Of a DNA stretch of 64,000 nt, positions 13,855 through 27,844 are shown piece by piece. Each line of letters opens with the position of its first letter. Position 1 is the stretch's first letter. Origin of the DNA: Stenopsyche tienmushanensis (taxonomy: Eukaryota > Arthropoda > Insecta > Trichoptera > Stenopsychidae); the NCBI GenBank assembly GCA_008973525.1, contig WACJ01000071.1, forward strand, positions 1,116,001-1,180,000. Direction: 5' to 3'. A program made the translations under genes and the position numbers. Below the pieces are notes generated by a model. That model had not been told where the DNA came from. It saw only the letters and a program-made list of their open reading frames with translations, and ran no database searches.

Positions 13855-14590
13855 CCTGTTGAGTGAACAGGACGTATATATACGTCCTCGAAATATATTT
13901 TGAGTCCTAGAGCAGGCGGGACTTTTTTTCTTTAACGAATGTGTGAGTTGTAAATACATGTTTTGTCATTAATTTAAGTTAGGTAGCAAATTGGTTGCAC
14001 TTTGCTATTGTGTTGGAGTGGATAAGATAAGATTCAGAGGCAAACTTATAGTTTTAAAATGGAAAGACAAAAAAACGTATTGATGCTCAGTTCAGAAAAT
14101 ACAGTAAAAAGCCAGTCTATGCCATCGAAAAACAGCATTACACCCTAACCCTCACGCGTAGTTAAAAGGCTTTTTCAAAGAACAAATGAAAGGGAACTAA
14201 AGCCAGGAAATGTCGAGTTTATTACAAAAAAGGGAAAGAATCTACATACTGGTGTCCGGATTATGAGATAGCACTATATGTCAACAACTGTTTTAAAATA
14301 TATCATACAAAAGTTGGGTTTTGTATTTTTTTTTTTTTGGAAATATTTTATTTTTTTAAACTCTGTTTCCATTTTTTTAATTGTTTTGTGTTTGTTAACT
14401 TTTGTTTATGTATCTTAATAAATAAAGAAAATTGTGTTTCATTGTTTTTTTATAAATTCTAGGCATTGTTAATAAAAATTAATAATATGAACTCACGCCA
14501 GGTGGGCGGGACGTATATATACGTCCTAACGAAAATGTGCGCGCCCACTGTATGTTGCGTTATTGAAAAGGAACTTCCCCACTTAACAGG
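13855..14590 (+). mobile_element. TTAA-flanked piggyBac-like element, internally deleted
   Basis: Ends CCTGTTGAGTG (13855) and CACTTAACAGG (to 14590), flanked by TTAG and TTAA, the latter the piggyBac target site. Each end carries the same perfect 18-bp palindrome GGACGTATATATACGTCC (13870-13887 and 14509-14526). Plus-strand codons at 14205-14309 encode the Cys-rich C-terminal domain of a piggyBac transposase: RKCRVYY, then ESTYWCPDYEIALYVNN and CFKIYH. At least two expected Cys are replaced by Tyr and an upstream stop is present. The DDD catalytic core is deleted, so it is non-autonomous or dead (736 bp). Confidence 0.85.
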
Positions 14591-16139
14591 TTAAAGTCTA
14601 CATCTTTATAAATAAATATCATAATAAATATATATGTACGAAATGAACAGCCTTTAAACTAATGTACATAAACATTTCATCACAATTAAGATTATTTTGG
14701 AACCATTTTTTTTCACTATTCAATATGAAAATGATGGTTAAATAAGTTCAGCAATTTTCAGGTTCAAATTGTGATTACATATGACATTTTTTATAAAAAG
14801 CTGTGTTTTTAAGATTTAGCTTCGAAAAGCCTCCCGTAGCAAATGTGTTAAAAGATAACATGGCAGTATGTTTGGTGTGATACTGTACGTTCTTCACGTC
14901 AAATCACGTAATTTAAGAAAACTAAAACGTTTATGAAAGCCTTTGGATTAGCAAAGGACAACACTGATTGATAAAAAAGAGTTATTAAGTAGTACAGTTT
15001 ACAGTAAAATTAAACAAAGCATGGGGTATAAAACACCCATCACCAAACCACTGTTAATCCTCCCGAATCAAAAATGCAAACGCAAAAAATTCACAGAGTT
15101 GACCAATAACATTTGGCCGTGGGAAGATGTATTCTTTCCGCCGGCATCACTTGTTGCCTCGCAGCTGGAATCTCTTTCAAAGTGATATAAATATCTTAGC
15201 CAAAACAAACTACTTTTCAACACCATATGAACTTTTTCTTCTACATTCTTTTCAGATCTTCCACGATCTGATTGTGGACAGACCCATGCAAAGCCATGTT
15301 TATAAATCTAGTCAAAAGGCAATCTTTCGCAGTAATTGCGCTTTAAATCTTAACTTTAATAAATGCCGGTTTTATCATATCATAATCATTCGCTACTCCA
15401 AATTAAAAGCAGGTTACGTGTTTAACTAAATATTCTGCAAGAAGTTAATGTTATGTACTGCAGTTGGAAAAAAATCATTGTTAAATGGAACAAATATTGA
15501 TATGGTGCATGGGATTTAAAGTACCATCAATATTATTAACCGTTCAACTGCCACGTATAAAATAAAAACGGAAAATGTTCCCGTGGCCATGGTATCTTGT
15601 ATGTAATTTCAAAAATAATTTACGATTGATGTGTTCTTAAACATTTTAAATTGTAAGCAGAATAATCGATTTCAAACTAGCCAGAATTGTCACTTTTTGA
15701 TTTGGCGAGCGCAAAATAAAAATACGTAAGCCATAAACGTCAATTCGAAAGGTTTGTATGACAGCCCTAGCGCTTTTCATAAATGCACACTCGAAATTCT
15801 TGCATATAAATCTGAATATATCCCAAATTGAGTTGCTAGATTTTTCTAAACGTATCCTACGATGTCACCAGCGAATATAATCTAAGAATGTAGCAACCCA
15901 AATTGAAATATGAAATCTGCGACTATAGACGCGTGCGGCCTGTGTGAGTTAATTCATTGCTATAGAAGCTTATGGCAGTTTAGCCGTTGACATTTTTTGT
16001 TAATTGTCTCAATACAGGCTTACACTGATTTCCTGGCTTAAAAATATAAATACTAGAATGATATAAAGTTCATTATTTACTGATTTGTAAGCTAATTGTA
16101 ATATTTCAAAATAATTATAGTTCTGGACTTCGTTTATAG

Positions 16140-16760
16140 ATCTTATAATGTGATCTTTTGCATTCATATACAAGAACGCGGGCGCTAATTTAAAAAATGA
16201 AAGCACATATAAATTTTTGAAGTTGCCAAGATGGCGGTGCTCAAATTGCTCAAAAACATCTGGGAGAACTCTTTGCTCCAGCAGAGTGCTCTCTGTTATC
16301 GTTAAGGTTATTGGCAAAATTATTTATACCATACTCGCAGTTTTTGCTACTGCTCTTTGATGAAAGTTTAAAGGGCCGGCGCCAAATTTACATAATTTTA
16401 AAGTCGCGGAAAACAACCCCCTAAATTTTTACCGACGCTCCTAACGAGACTTTTTCTCCGTGAGAAAGCAAACACTCCGTCTGCAAATTGATTCGACGCA
16501 ATAAATCGCGTATGAATTTTATGCCCTCTTCCCGCGTGATGTTTATGTGTTGTTTCGGTTTGGGCATCCCTTTAAAATAAAAGTGTTAAAGCTATCAGCC
16601 CTCAATGAATAAAGTACTTTCGACCCGGCCGTCGGCTAAATTTACCCCATGTGGTCCGCCAACATAAATATTTCCCCGCCACTGGTCATTGAACATGGAC
16701 GCTAACCTTAATCGCATTATTCCCAATTTATTGATACGTAAAATGTGCTCCATTTCCCTT
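16140..16760. promoter_or_regulatory. Candidate regulatory island, the largest in the desert
   Basis: Over 600 bp with clearly raised GC and CpG (GGGCCGGCGCCAAATTTACA, GACCCGGCCGTCGGC, CCCCGCCACTGGTCATTG). It is interspersed with homeodomain-like TTTATG and CATAAATATT words and the E2F-like GGCGCCAAA. Stops occur in all frames over most of it. This pattern is typical of long-range enhancers of developmental genes, but nothing in the window identifies the target. Confidence 0.28.
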
Positions 16761-17829
16761 TTTCAATTTTTTTTGTCGCCCATTTTCAGAATTAAACATC
16801 TTTGTAAAGAGATTTTGGGAATGAAACTCAACTTTAGAATTCAAAAATGTATTTTTCATTGACCCTAGAAATATTAACTAATTCTAACGTTAGCTATAAA
16901 CGTTATCTAAAAAGATAAAAAGGTTACCTATTTGCTAAGGTAAGATAATTACACTTTAAAGTATTAGGGTACAAATTAGCATTTTTTTTAATAAATGCCT
17001 ACAAATATAATTAAATTAAAAGGGATGAATTTAAGTGCCAAGGGAAAATATTAAGGTAACTTTAATTTTGTCCAAAGCTTTGTAAAATTTTACTTGGATC
17101 GATCATTAATATAAAGAATTAATTGTTGAGCAGTCGAATCATATTTCAGTCATACATAGTTCATTATCGGAATTTAGATCATCCTTTAACCTGTATTATA
17201 GGATGATCGCATATTTGCGAGCTTATTTCAGTGATTCAAAAAGAACACTCTTGTACGTTGAGCTCGGAGAGAGACAAAGATCAGTAGCTATGCATGGGAG
17301 ACAGAGACGGAGAGCTTTCTGCGTACATCGCACGATTGCATAGATCGTCTCATTGTTACGTATGTCTATAACGACGTTAACTTTACGAACGTTTTTCTAT
17401 AATGTCTTCCAGTTGACAACTATCTAAATATCCTTCGAGATCAACCTCGAAACTTGCATTCCTACCCTTTTCTGTTTGCACATGCTTGTCTTCACTTAGT
17501 TTTTGTTAATTTGAATAATGACAGACTCAAGCTTATCGATCTAATATAAAACATCACCAGAGAGAAGATGCGCCACATGTCGTCCATTTTTATCCCGTGC
17601 GTTATAATATCGCATCGCTATCCCTTCTGTTTGCGCTCCGACCATCGAATTTGGGCCCCATTAGAAACAACACCGATTCACATTGGGCGACGAGAGTGTT
17701 AAATATGAGCTTCATATACGCTACTGTGATTCTGGTAGATAAGTGGATTTGTACGGATACGTGGAGGACAAGCAAATATAGCATCTAAGACTATGAAGAT
17801 TTTAATGAGCTCACTGCTCAAAGGGTTAA

Positions 17830-20800
17830 ATAAAGGTTTTATGTAGGTTGTTCGAAGAAATGTTAATAAGTAAAAAAATCACAAATTGTAAATGAAAGCC
17901 CTGCCCTCAAATACATTAACAAAATGCCAATTGGTTGATTAAATTCGTAATAAATAAATGCAGCAATCAATTTGCAACAATAATAATTATATAATTGTAA
18001 AATTATTGTAATTGCGGATCTCTTTCGTGGATAATATCCTATCTAATTAATCAATTCCTATATCTTATACATATTCATTGTTTCAATCCACGAAATTTTC
18101 CTTCCAAAGAGATCATGGTCTTTAGAATTGATAAAAAATGGCTGTAATAATAAAACTCATTAACGAAATGTGAATAATTTATAAAGAAAACAGTACTTCA
18201 ATTGGTACAAATGAAATATCTATATAACCCTAAGGCCTATGTATAATCATATAATTTATATTACTAAAAAATATTTTTAGTACTATAAAAATGGAATTAA
18301 ACATGGAAAGAATGTAAAAAATGCTTATGGGAAAGTCAATGTGTGGTATTTATAGCTTTAATCGATCGTTTCCAATCAGGTTTAGTTTTAGAGACATTAA
18401 TAGCTTGGACGATCAATCAAATCTGGAGAGTCTTCTATAAGCCATTATAAATGTTATATGATTAAATTAATATTTATATACTATTGTAGTTAATTAACCT
18501 ATCCCCATATAATATATATACAATGCTTCCCCATATAAAAATCTCATTTCAAGGAAGCCATAATCCTGAGAATGAAGAAAAATTACTGTAATAATGAAAG
18601 ACATTCTGTCTGATTTATTAGTGATATCGATATAACTGTATAGTTATATCACCGCATGAAAAAATATTTTTATAAAAGTGCTATTATATTTATTTATTAT
18701 AAAATTAAACATTGTTTGTTATTATTTTTATATTTCGTTTTGTAATAAAGTATTATATTTCTATCCTCCCCTTAGAATTGTATTATATTTAAAATAAACC
18801 AAAAGACCTTTCGCAAAATCAGAATTTATGGTTGTTTTTCAATCAATCATGAAGCTTTATCACGTGTGAGTAAAAATCCCATGGGATCAATCCCAAAGGT
18901 AGTTTATTATAGAATATTGAGGATATGCTTATCTCCTATTTCAAATTACATAGACCCATGTTATTCTATATATATAAGCAAGGTGTGGGTCTAAATTCAA
19001 TTATATCTGCTATTTATTTATCATTCACGTGGCTATGGATAAAGGTGAAAATATTTGTATCAGATAGACTATAATATACTTTTTAAAATGTAAAAGTTAG
19101 ACTCCATTAAGATTTCATTATTTTTATATTCCATTATAATGCAAATGTTTTGAAGAAACAAAGAAAATTAGCTGAAACCGAATGTGCCTTAATGTATGAC
19201 ATTTAAATTTTATTGTATTATAAATAAAAGGAGAGCACACCCAGCTAAAATTTTAATTAATGTGAACTCCATACAATGGAACGAGATTAAAACTAACACG
19301 GCAGGGACGGGGATTAAAAACTACCCTGTCCGCCAAATGAGCTACTCGCGAATCATTCAAGTACCTGCAAACAAAATGAATATTCATTTGGAAATTCAAA
19401 AATTGTATTTTGGAACTTGAACATAATGAGCTTGAAGTATAATCCTAAAAGCTGCCCAATTACTGTTAATGAAAATGTTCGCATGTGTGTTAAATTCTTT
19501 TGGATGAAAATGATGCTCATTTCATTCAATTTTATTTCAATCAACATTGAATGATAGCCGAATCATATTTAAATGATGGACTAGTTTCATGATCTGAGAT
19601 TGTTTATTAAAGTGTATGAACAAACCTCAAAAATGAGTTTCCGTTGCGATGATTTAACATAATCGGTTTTTAAATAGCATTATATGAATTCTGCGATATC
19701 AACATTAAAATGTATCCTCACATCATTCATTCTTAATTAATATAATATACGGCATTAAAATAATGGTTTTCATGCTTGAAAATTGAAAATATTGCAATAA
19801 GATTAAATAATTCACTAGTTCAAAGTGTTTACGCGGAATACAAGTTGATGTTATACGTCGCGCCCCTTCACTCGCACGGAGCGTTCAACCCCAGTCGGGG
19901 TAGAAACGACACTGAGCAAGGGTAGAATTTTGGGTAGAACCTCCGTGGAGGCAGAGAAAGAACCATAATATGAAACGCGCGCATCCTGTTTCCATCCAGA
20001 GACTGTTTTCCAGATAATCACTGAACTCAATTTTCGTGTTTTCTCTTGTGTTCCTCCGTAAACGGCGATTAAACCTTTTATACTTTATCTTATGTATGTG
20101 TGTATTTATTATATACATACGTATACATGTCCGTAGATGTGTGTGTACATTTATTTTAAGAAATAATGACAGGACCCAAAGCCAAAGTGGGATTGAAACT
20201 AAAAACAAATATAAAGCTCCGGCGCTACCCCAATCATCCTACCGGTGGGTAACTCATAACTTACAAGTCAAGTTGTATGAAAAAAATGTTTTTCAAAGTA
20301 CCATAACAATTTTTCAAACATATTTTAATACGCATAAAATTCGCACATGTATGCCGTTTTGATACAAATATTTTCAATCTGCATCTTCTCGTATTTGCGT
20401 ATTTTTATCCTGATCTAATATTGGCTCCCATTTACAGTAAAGTAAATTTATTTACATTTAAACTATTTTAACTACAATATTCGCAATTCAAATAAGTATA
20501 CATCATTATAAGCTGATTCAAAATTATCATAATAGCTGTTCTCTACACAAACTTACTTTATATTTACTATGGGTTTGATTAATTTCGAAAAATATATAAT
20601 TATTTCAAATTGGATGCATTTTATTGGTCTTTAACAGTTCCTTCAATTAAATAATTTTGAAATATTTTTCTAATGATATATATCTTTCTCAAAATGTAGT
20701 CAATCACCTCATCTTCAATAAATTTAAATCTAAGATGCTTTAGCTAATAGTCTATTAACTTAGTCATGGGACTATCTGTAGATATTATAAAAAATGAATA

Positions 20801-22280
20801 ACTAAGTTGTATGTTGTTGAAGTGGTCTTATATTATAAATTGAAGCAGCTAATGACAAAAAGCCTATTCAGGTCAATATTCTGACCAGAATTTCAAAATT
20901 TATGTACAAATATATTTTAGATTAAATGATTTTATAGTTATTGTCGCAAATTCATCCCTCATTTAATTTTTCAAAACCATGTTATTTAAAAAAAATAATT
21001 CTAGAAGAGAACCTTTTTAAATCATAGGAAAAATTGATTGTATGCAATGCTTTTTTCCATTTGTAAACGGAAATTATTAGCTAAAAATGAAGCTATATGT
21101 TGTGTAATATATAATAAAATAGGCTCGCCGGCACACACATTAGAGGTAGCACGGCGCATGCGCATAGCGTCTCTTTGATGTATGTGTCGGATACGAACAC
21201 ACTAAAAATGATTATCTCTATCTTTCCGACCAACTACCTCTTGGAGTTACACTTTTCGTGATGTTCAAGCCGATTGTAGGGCAAATCGGCGGGCAAACCC
21301 ACCTATAAAAATTCAATTCAATAAAAAAATAAATCACAATTGAAATCTTTAAAATCGCTGAGATGTCCCATCCTTGATTTACATTACATAACAATTTTAA
21401 GTTTAATAATCTGAAATTACATCATTTGGTATTGAAAACTAGGAATTTTGGGTTATAAAAAATATAGGGGTGCATATCGTCAGATTTTATCTTTTTCAGC
21501 TTTCATGCCTCATATCTAGTATGACATATTTTTTGGTGGTATTTACAATAATTCTTTATAGTGAGAATTATCTAAGGGAGACTTTATTGCTTGTTATAAA
21601 ATTTAATCTTACTGAAAGTGCAGAATAGATTTTAATTGTCGCGCTGCTGCAATACAATTTCATACATTTTTGCTAGTGTAATTATGCAGCAATTTTAGCT
21701 TGCAGTTCTATGTAAGTAATCATATTGAGATAATTGAAAGAAAATCGTATTAAATTTTTCCTATGAAATACGTTATTTGAAGAAACGTGTTCGCGGGAAT
21801 ATAATTACTTTTTTTATTCCAAGTCGTCCATTTCCTTTGCAAAATAGAATTTTCGCAGGAGGCCTTCAAAAGAATTCTCTGCCTTTTTCTTATTAGGCGC
21901 CTTCAACGCATTTTAAATTTCAGTGTTGCTCTTATTTTACGTGACTTCGTTGAAAGTTTCATCTCAGAAAACATTCAGACTCTTTCAGCTGGAACTGATC
22001 TTTGTTTCTCGATATCCACTTCATAATTTAAAAGCATTCACTTAGAGTAGCTCTAAATTTCCATTGTCTTCCTGTGTAAAATTAATATTTTATCCATATA
22101 AATGTGTTTAATCATCCAATAGATATAACACACCTATCTTTATTTAGGATTTTTTTAAATTGTTACGAATATTTTATTTACATTGCAAGTTGCTCAAACT
22201 AAGATATATGAGTTATCAAATTAGCCGAACAAATTGGAACTAGGCAGTGTACATGAACGCAAGGAACTGAACAAATATCG
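17830..22280. other. AT-rich intergenic DNA with small GC patches
   Basis: No genes. GC patches at about 19870-20240 and 21120-21300 contain non-coding, probably repeat-derived sequence (for example GTAGCACGGCGCATGCGCAT at 21147), but I could not define ends or families. A small hairpin lies at about 18629-18650 (GATATAACT and its complement). Confidence 0.4.
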
Positions 22281-22499
22281 AACAAAACAAACACGGTATT
22301 AGCCTAGAAATGTAATAATGCGAACAAGAGCCCTGAAATCCTGCCGGGAGGAGGACGGTGAGAAATTATGTAGCGCAACTTGGCAACCGTTTGCCAAGGT
22401 CCACAAAAAGCAAATCCCACCTCCAACCCATAAAAGCCTATCATGTGTGTAGGTAGGGATCACCTTGAAAGTTAAGCCCGAACTTGAGGTAAAAATTCA

Positions 22500-22740
22500 A
22501 ATTTACCGCTCTAAGTGGTGCGACTGCAATGCGTGCGTATGGATGTCGCTGCGCGTAAATTATTACAATGGCGGAACAGATTTATGGCGATGAGTAAATT
22601 ATCGGTTTTTAAATAAGTGGCTGTAAAAATTAAATTTATTGGATGTCGTGCGGTAATTTATAACTATTTCCGCGTCATTATCGCCACGTGAAGTCACACG
22701 TGTCCCCGATAAATAATTACACCTCTTATTCTCTCCCAAC
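22500..22740. promoter_or_regulatory. Candidate regulatory island with paired CACGTG E-boxes
   Basis: Contains two CACGTG boxes at 22685-22690 and 22697-22702, 12 bp apart. It also holds CGTAAATTATTACAATGGCG, GATTTATGGCGATGAG and GGTAATTTATAACTATTTCC, which are homeodomain-like. No coding frame. The E-box pair is seen directly; the regulatory role is inferred. Confidence 0.3.
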
Positions 22741-24379
22741 TCAATATGGACCCTTTGGTATTAATATTACAAAAACGCTTATTTAATTCAAGGGAGACCA
22801 AAAACTTATGTAGCAATGCTTTTTGATAATAAATTTTCCTAAAATATACTATAAAATGAATACGTAATACTTATATTTTACGATCAAACATTTTGATCTG
22901 AAATCAATACTTACTTACATACTTTATAAATTACTTCAACATTATAATGCCCGATGATGCAACATGTATACCATAGCATAGATCAACGTGTGATCCGCAG
23001 AAAAATCTGGCTTTGTTGCAATTTTTAAGATATTGAAAATCAGATCATAAATATGGTGAAAAACTCATCGTTTTATTCAATTCAACTTGATCAATCTCAG
23101 ATATTTTTGAAGCACTTAATAGTTATTACTATCCAACGATACAGGCTCTGTACCATATTTCTTGTCAATCATTGGTACATAAATACAAATATATAGGCTT
23201 TCACATCCCTATAAGAGATCCCTGATTATCGACAACGTATTCCGCCATTTACTTACGTACTAATTTTTTCCCATCAACATCCCGGGCCTTTTTTTATAAA
23301 AAATCTTAATTAAATAAATAAACAATTAAAAGGATAAAATAAGAGTCTTCATCGATGCAATTTTATATTATGCTTACAAATATAGTGTGAAATAAATTGC
23401 AAAAAAAGACCACAATTAAGAAAAAACGTGAAAAGTGAAAAATCCTACGTACTTATTGAGTGTTACTTTGCGTTTCAGCTTAATTGCCATGATTTAATTT
23501 AATAAACTGTTTTCGGCACATAGATTTAATTTGGAATGCTTTTCAATTACTATGATCGAGTAAGCTCAAGGTTGTTCCCACGGAAACATAAACGATACAC
23601 AGACGACTCAATGAGGATTTAATTAGTATAAAAACTATACGAAATTAGCATACTTTTCTAAGGTTCTTAAGTTCGCTGCAATATTTAAAAAATGTGAATT
23701 TATTTGAAAATATCAATATCTGCCTTAACTTTATATGCAAAATGTTATAAAAATCAATTGCAATGTTTGATGGTCTTAATTAAGCAAAAATTAAAAATAT
23801 GCATCATCCAAATGCAACGCTTAGATATTAGTGCCGTATAATGTTTACACGTAACATTTTTTCAAATGATATATGCCATTTTGTTTTAGTAGAAAGTAGT
23901 ACAAATTTAACCATGGACAAGTATATATTGAACAACAACATTTTTAAGCAAAATGTTGCTTAGAGTTGAAGCTCACACAGAAATGTTGCTATTGTGAATG
24001 CTGAGCGACGCCAATCAATATTGAGTGACTTTTAATGATCACAATCGAATCAAATTGACGTGTCTGATGTCTATTTTCAGCAAGATTTCAGAAAATATTG
24101 CAGAAAAATATTCAGGCGTTACATATGGATGACTTTGTATTTCTAGGAAGTAAATATTCAAGATAGTTTAAGGACAATAAAATTTGTACTGCTTGCACTG
24201 GGTGTATAAGAAATGCGTAATTTATATATATTTTAAAACCATTACAAGTTGATACATTTTCAAGAGAAATAATATTTACACTCAATTTCGTATATATATT
24301 TATGTCAAATTGCGTTGTTTATGGGAAGAAATTTACTCCCTACTAAAATAATCATAATTTCCGTATCCCATTTTTCGAG

Positions 24380-25080
24380 TTGTCCCTGATTCATTTATTA
24401 TTTAATTTCCGTTATACCCCTTTAAGTCATAGTTTTGACTGGATAAAAATATTTTTCTTGGGGCTTTCGGGGAGCTTAAGCAAAAACGAAGCTTTTACAT
24501 ATTCAAACTGTTTTTTCGTGAAGCTTTTTCAGCATCCTTTTGTGCGACAAGGATTGCGGCGCGGGCGTGGATCACGGAACCGAAATTCCGCCGGCATTAA
24601 AAGGATCAAATTAAACTTCTTTTTGTATACGAAAAACGATGTCGGATATTTTTTGTGGTGAGTGTGTTTCGGTGTCGGCGGCCATGTATATGACACGAAA
24701 TATATATTAATGTGTTAAGAATGAGTTGTGAAGATACCAAAAAAACGCCACGTGTCCAACTTTAAGGAAGATGAATGGCAAAAATAAATCATCAAACAGA
24801 AACGTTCGGTAGGTCGCGCCTAAATGCGACTTCGCACAATATGAAAGCTCGCACAGAAAGGAAAACACAGGCTGATGTCAATATTGCCGATGATGAATGA
24901 GATTTTTCAATAACGTGGCTTATTAAAAGCGTCGTAAATTTCCCAAGGCGTAGTAATGGTCGTCGTCTGCCGAATGCCCGGAAAAGCTGTCCATTCTGGG
25001 AAAATCATTTTCCAGGCGGCTATTGTGTGCACCGTCGGACAACTTTCCATCCACCCCAATATCACTGCTAGATTTTCATG
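24380..25080. promoter_or_regulatory. Candidate regulatory or promoter-like island
   Basis: GC- and CpG-rich core (GGATTGCGGCGCGGGCGTGG at 24553; GGTGTCGGCGGCCATG at 24671; GTCGTCTGCCGAATGCCCGG at 24960). A 93-codon plus-strand frame covers the first part but shows no domain, and donor-like GTGAGTG sits near its end at about 24658. It could be a promoter with a first exon of an unseen gene, or an enhancer. Confidence 0.27.
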
Positions 25081-25803
25081 TCTGAAAGTTTTTATTGTGC
25101 TCGAGTGAAAATTAGAAAATGCTCAAACACTGCCATGAACGTTTATACACGCCCCCATGATATTTTTGGTGTACAGAGTTTGAATATCTTATCTCTTCGC
25201 AGATACTTTGACAGCTTGATAAAATTTAATATTGAGAAGCGCTGGTATAATAAAATGGTTATGCTATAATAACCTTGGCCACATCAAAGGATGTCATAGC
25301 AGCATTCTGTAATAAACTGTATTGTTACGATCTGAAATGTAACCTCCATAACGATTTGTTATATAAGAATCATCATACTTTGTCCTTATAATGTATTAAG
25401 AATACACATTTATTAAATATAGTCACAGTACAAATTTCACCTTGAAAGCTTCTGTCGACAATATTAAACATATTTGATTTACAAAGACAATTTACGTCGT
25501 CTATTTGACATTTGTCCTTCCATGGAAAGGTTCTAAATTTGCAAACTTGTATAAAGTTGAATTCAAACAACGCCATAACATAAAATATTTAAAATGACCA
25601 GTTTCAGTTCTATGTATTATTGAACTGTCAATTTATTTCAGTTTCTCCAGCAAAATCCCCTCACTTAATAAGCATTATGTATCAATCAATTTTATAGGGT
25701 GATCTGCAGCATGTAAATTTTCTTGCATATAGGGTGTCTTGGAAGGATAAAATAATGTGTATTAAATAGGGACGCTTTATGATTTAATATTGTTGTTTTA
25801 GTT

Positions 25804-26606
25804 CAGGGCTTCGAACCGGAACTGACCCGAAAACCTATAACCAGTAAAACCGTTATTTTTTTTCGGAACGAAACCGATTAGATAAAATATCAGTTTTTTA
25901 GATTCGATATACGTTCTATTATATTGTATTTATCCAACAACACTATATTCTTTACTCTTTTTACACCCCTGTTAAATCAAATTTTCAGATAAAATTATTA
26001 TCAAGTCTTTATTATGTATTTTGTTTAACCTTACATCTTCCTATATAAACTTCGGTCTGATATATAGATTCCATTTTTTTTAAAAACCGCATAACTTTAA
26101 ATCAATGTGATAGAATGTACCAAAAATCGCATAAAAAAAGTTAATAAAAAAATCATAAAAATAAAAACACAATACCTATTTATCTTAAAATTGCTTTATT
26201 AAAATCTATTTTAACCGATAATCGTACGATTTATTGTTATCAATCAGCATACATATTTATGAAAATATATCAGAACTATGATCACTAAAAGATAATAATC
26301 GGCATGATTTATGAACTTATCCCAGATTACTTTCATCACTGGATGAAATAACTATTTCATTGCATACAGGATGTTAAAGGCAAGGTTCCTTACAATTAGA
26401 ATTATTCTTATTTCGTCATCCTTCTGACACTTTAATGGTTGTAACCTGCACTAGTCTAAATTTTTTATTATGCGCATTCGCATAAAAAAAGCCCGAACCA
26501 GAAAACCGTAATTTTCCCGGAACGAAAACCGTAACCAAACCTATGTAAATGTTTTGGATTGAACCATAACGAAAACCGAAATTTAAAAAACCACTTCGAC
26601 GCCCTG
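25804..26606. mobile_element. hAT-type non-autonomous element
   Basis: It starts CAGGGCTTCGAACCGG and its right end, reverse-complemented, is CAGGGCGTCGAAGTGG, typical of hAT termini. Subterminal A-rich repeats (AACCGAAAACC-like) occur at both ends. The flanking octamers (TTTTAGTT and ATTTAAAT) agree at only 5 of 8 positions, so the duplication is eroded. No transposase is seen in the 803 bp. Confidence 0.6.
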
Positions 26607-26914
26607 ATTTAAATGGATAATTTAGTTACAGCGTATCGAGTAAATATAATACATTTAAAAGGATTAACATATCTTATATTTATGAAAACCCAACAGCTTT
26701 ACATATATAAATTAGCCATGGATTAGAAATATTACAAAGCCAATTATAGGATTTCTCATTTAGATAATTCAATACATCGAATAGTAAATATATTTGATGT
26801 ACTAAGTTGATTTATTTAAATTTATTAATACATAAATAAATGTTTGCTACTTTATTTTATTGCAAGTATTTGTCTCAGAAATAAATGCATATTGCGAATA
26901 TTTATGTATTATTA

Positions 26915-27844
26915 GATTGTCCAGTCAGAAATGCCGTTTTTTTTCATACGTAATTTTTGACCTTCAGTTGTATCTCAGTCATTCCTTTGTACACGTATTG
27001 AATATTTTGTTAGTGCGTGCTGAAATTGAATCAAATCCAACAGACTATACAAGAATTAACAAATAAGCTTGGATATTACCGAGAAAGTACTCAAATACAC
27101 TTGAGAAAAATAAGAAAGATCATAAAACAGGGGGTGTGAATACCGTATGACATTACTGATGAGATCAAGGCGGTGCGCGCGAGTACGTGTGGTGATTTAT
27201 TTGATAAAGAGAAGAAACGACCGTTTTTACACTATATTGTGGACTGGAGATGAAAATTGGGTATTGTACTAAATCAAAAACGCAAAAAACAATGACTTTC
27301 AAAAGGGCAGATAAAGAAACCAACTCATCGACCGGGTCTAACAGTAAAAAAAGCTCTTTTAAATGTATAGTAGGACTCCGAAGGGATAATCTACCATGAA
27401 GTCCCTCCATATGGTCAAACCATAATGAGGGAGGTTTACAATTAGAAAGTTTAAAAGTAGCGTTGGATACAAAAAGGCCAGGTGGAATCAACCATCGCCA
27501 AATTTTTTAGCAATAAGATAATGCGCGACCCCATAAACCAAAGATGACCGCAAGCAAATTAAAGAGACTCGATTGACAAACGATTCCGCATCCACCTTAT
27601 TCTCCTGAATGCTCTTTCTGACTATTATTTATTCAGATCGTAGTATTATTTATCGGGGGAAAAATCATAAATATAGAAAAGATTGAAATGAGGAAACGAA
27701 AAATATTTTGTAGCAAAACTTGTTGAAGTTTGATCTTCCAGAATAAAAATAAATAAACAGATGGAAAAAAGTTGTGTTCATTATTTTTGTTTTGTTTTGA
27801 TTTAACTCTTTAACTTAAAAAACGACATTCCTAACTGGACAATC
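26915..27844 (+). mobile_element. Internally deleted mariner with both ends, copy B
   Basis: The left end GATTGTCCAGTCAGAAATG (from 26915) and the reverse complement of the right end, GATTGTCCAGTTAGGAATG (to 27844), match at 17 of 19 positions, with TA on both sides. Between them: RFYTILWTGDENWVLY at about 27220-27270 (first catalytic Asp), VGLRRDNLP, YKKARW/ALDTKRPGG, then DNARPHKPKMTASKLKRLD and PHPPYSPE at 27510-27610 (second Asp). The third Asp block and the N-terminal helix-turn-helix are deleted. At about 930 bp it is shorter than the usual 1.3 kb and is inactive. Confidence 0.85.

Noticed and set aside
19300..20240. tRNA-like or SINE-head sequence
   Set aside because: Some GC-rich words suggested box A/B motifs, but no cloverleaf could be drawn and no poly(A) tail or target duplication was found.
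27165..27491. 108-codon minus-strand open frame
   Set aside because: It is the antisense shadow of mariner copy B, whose plus-strand reading gives the known transposase blocks.
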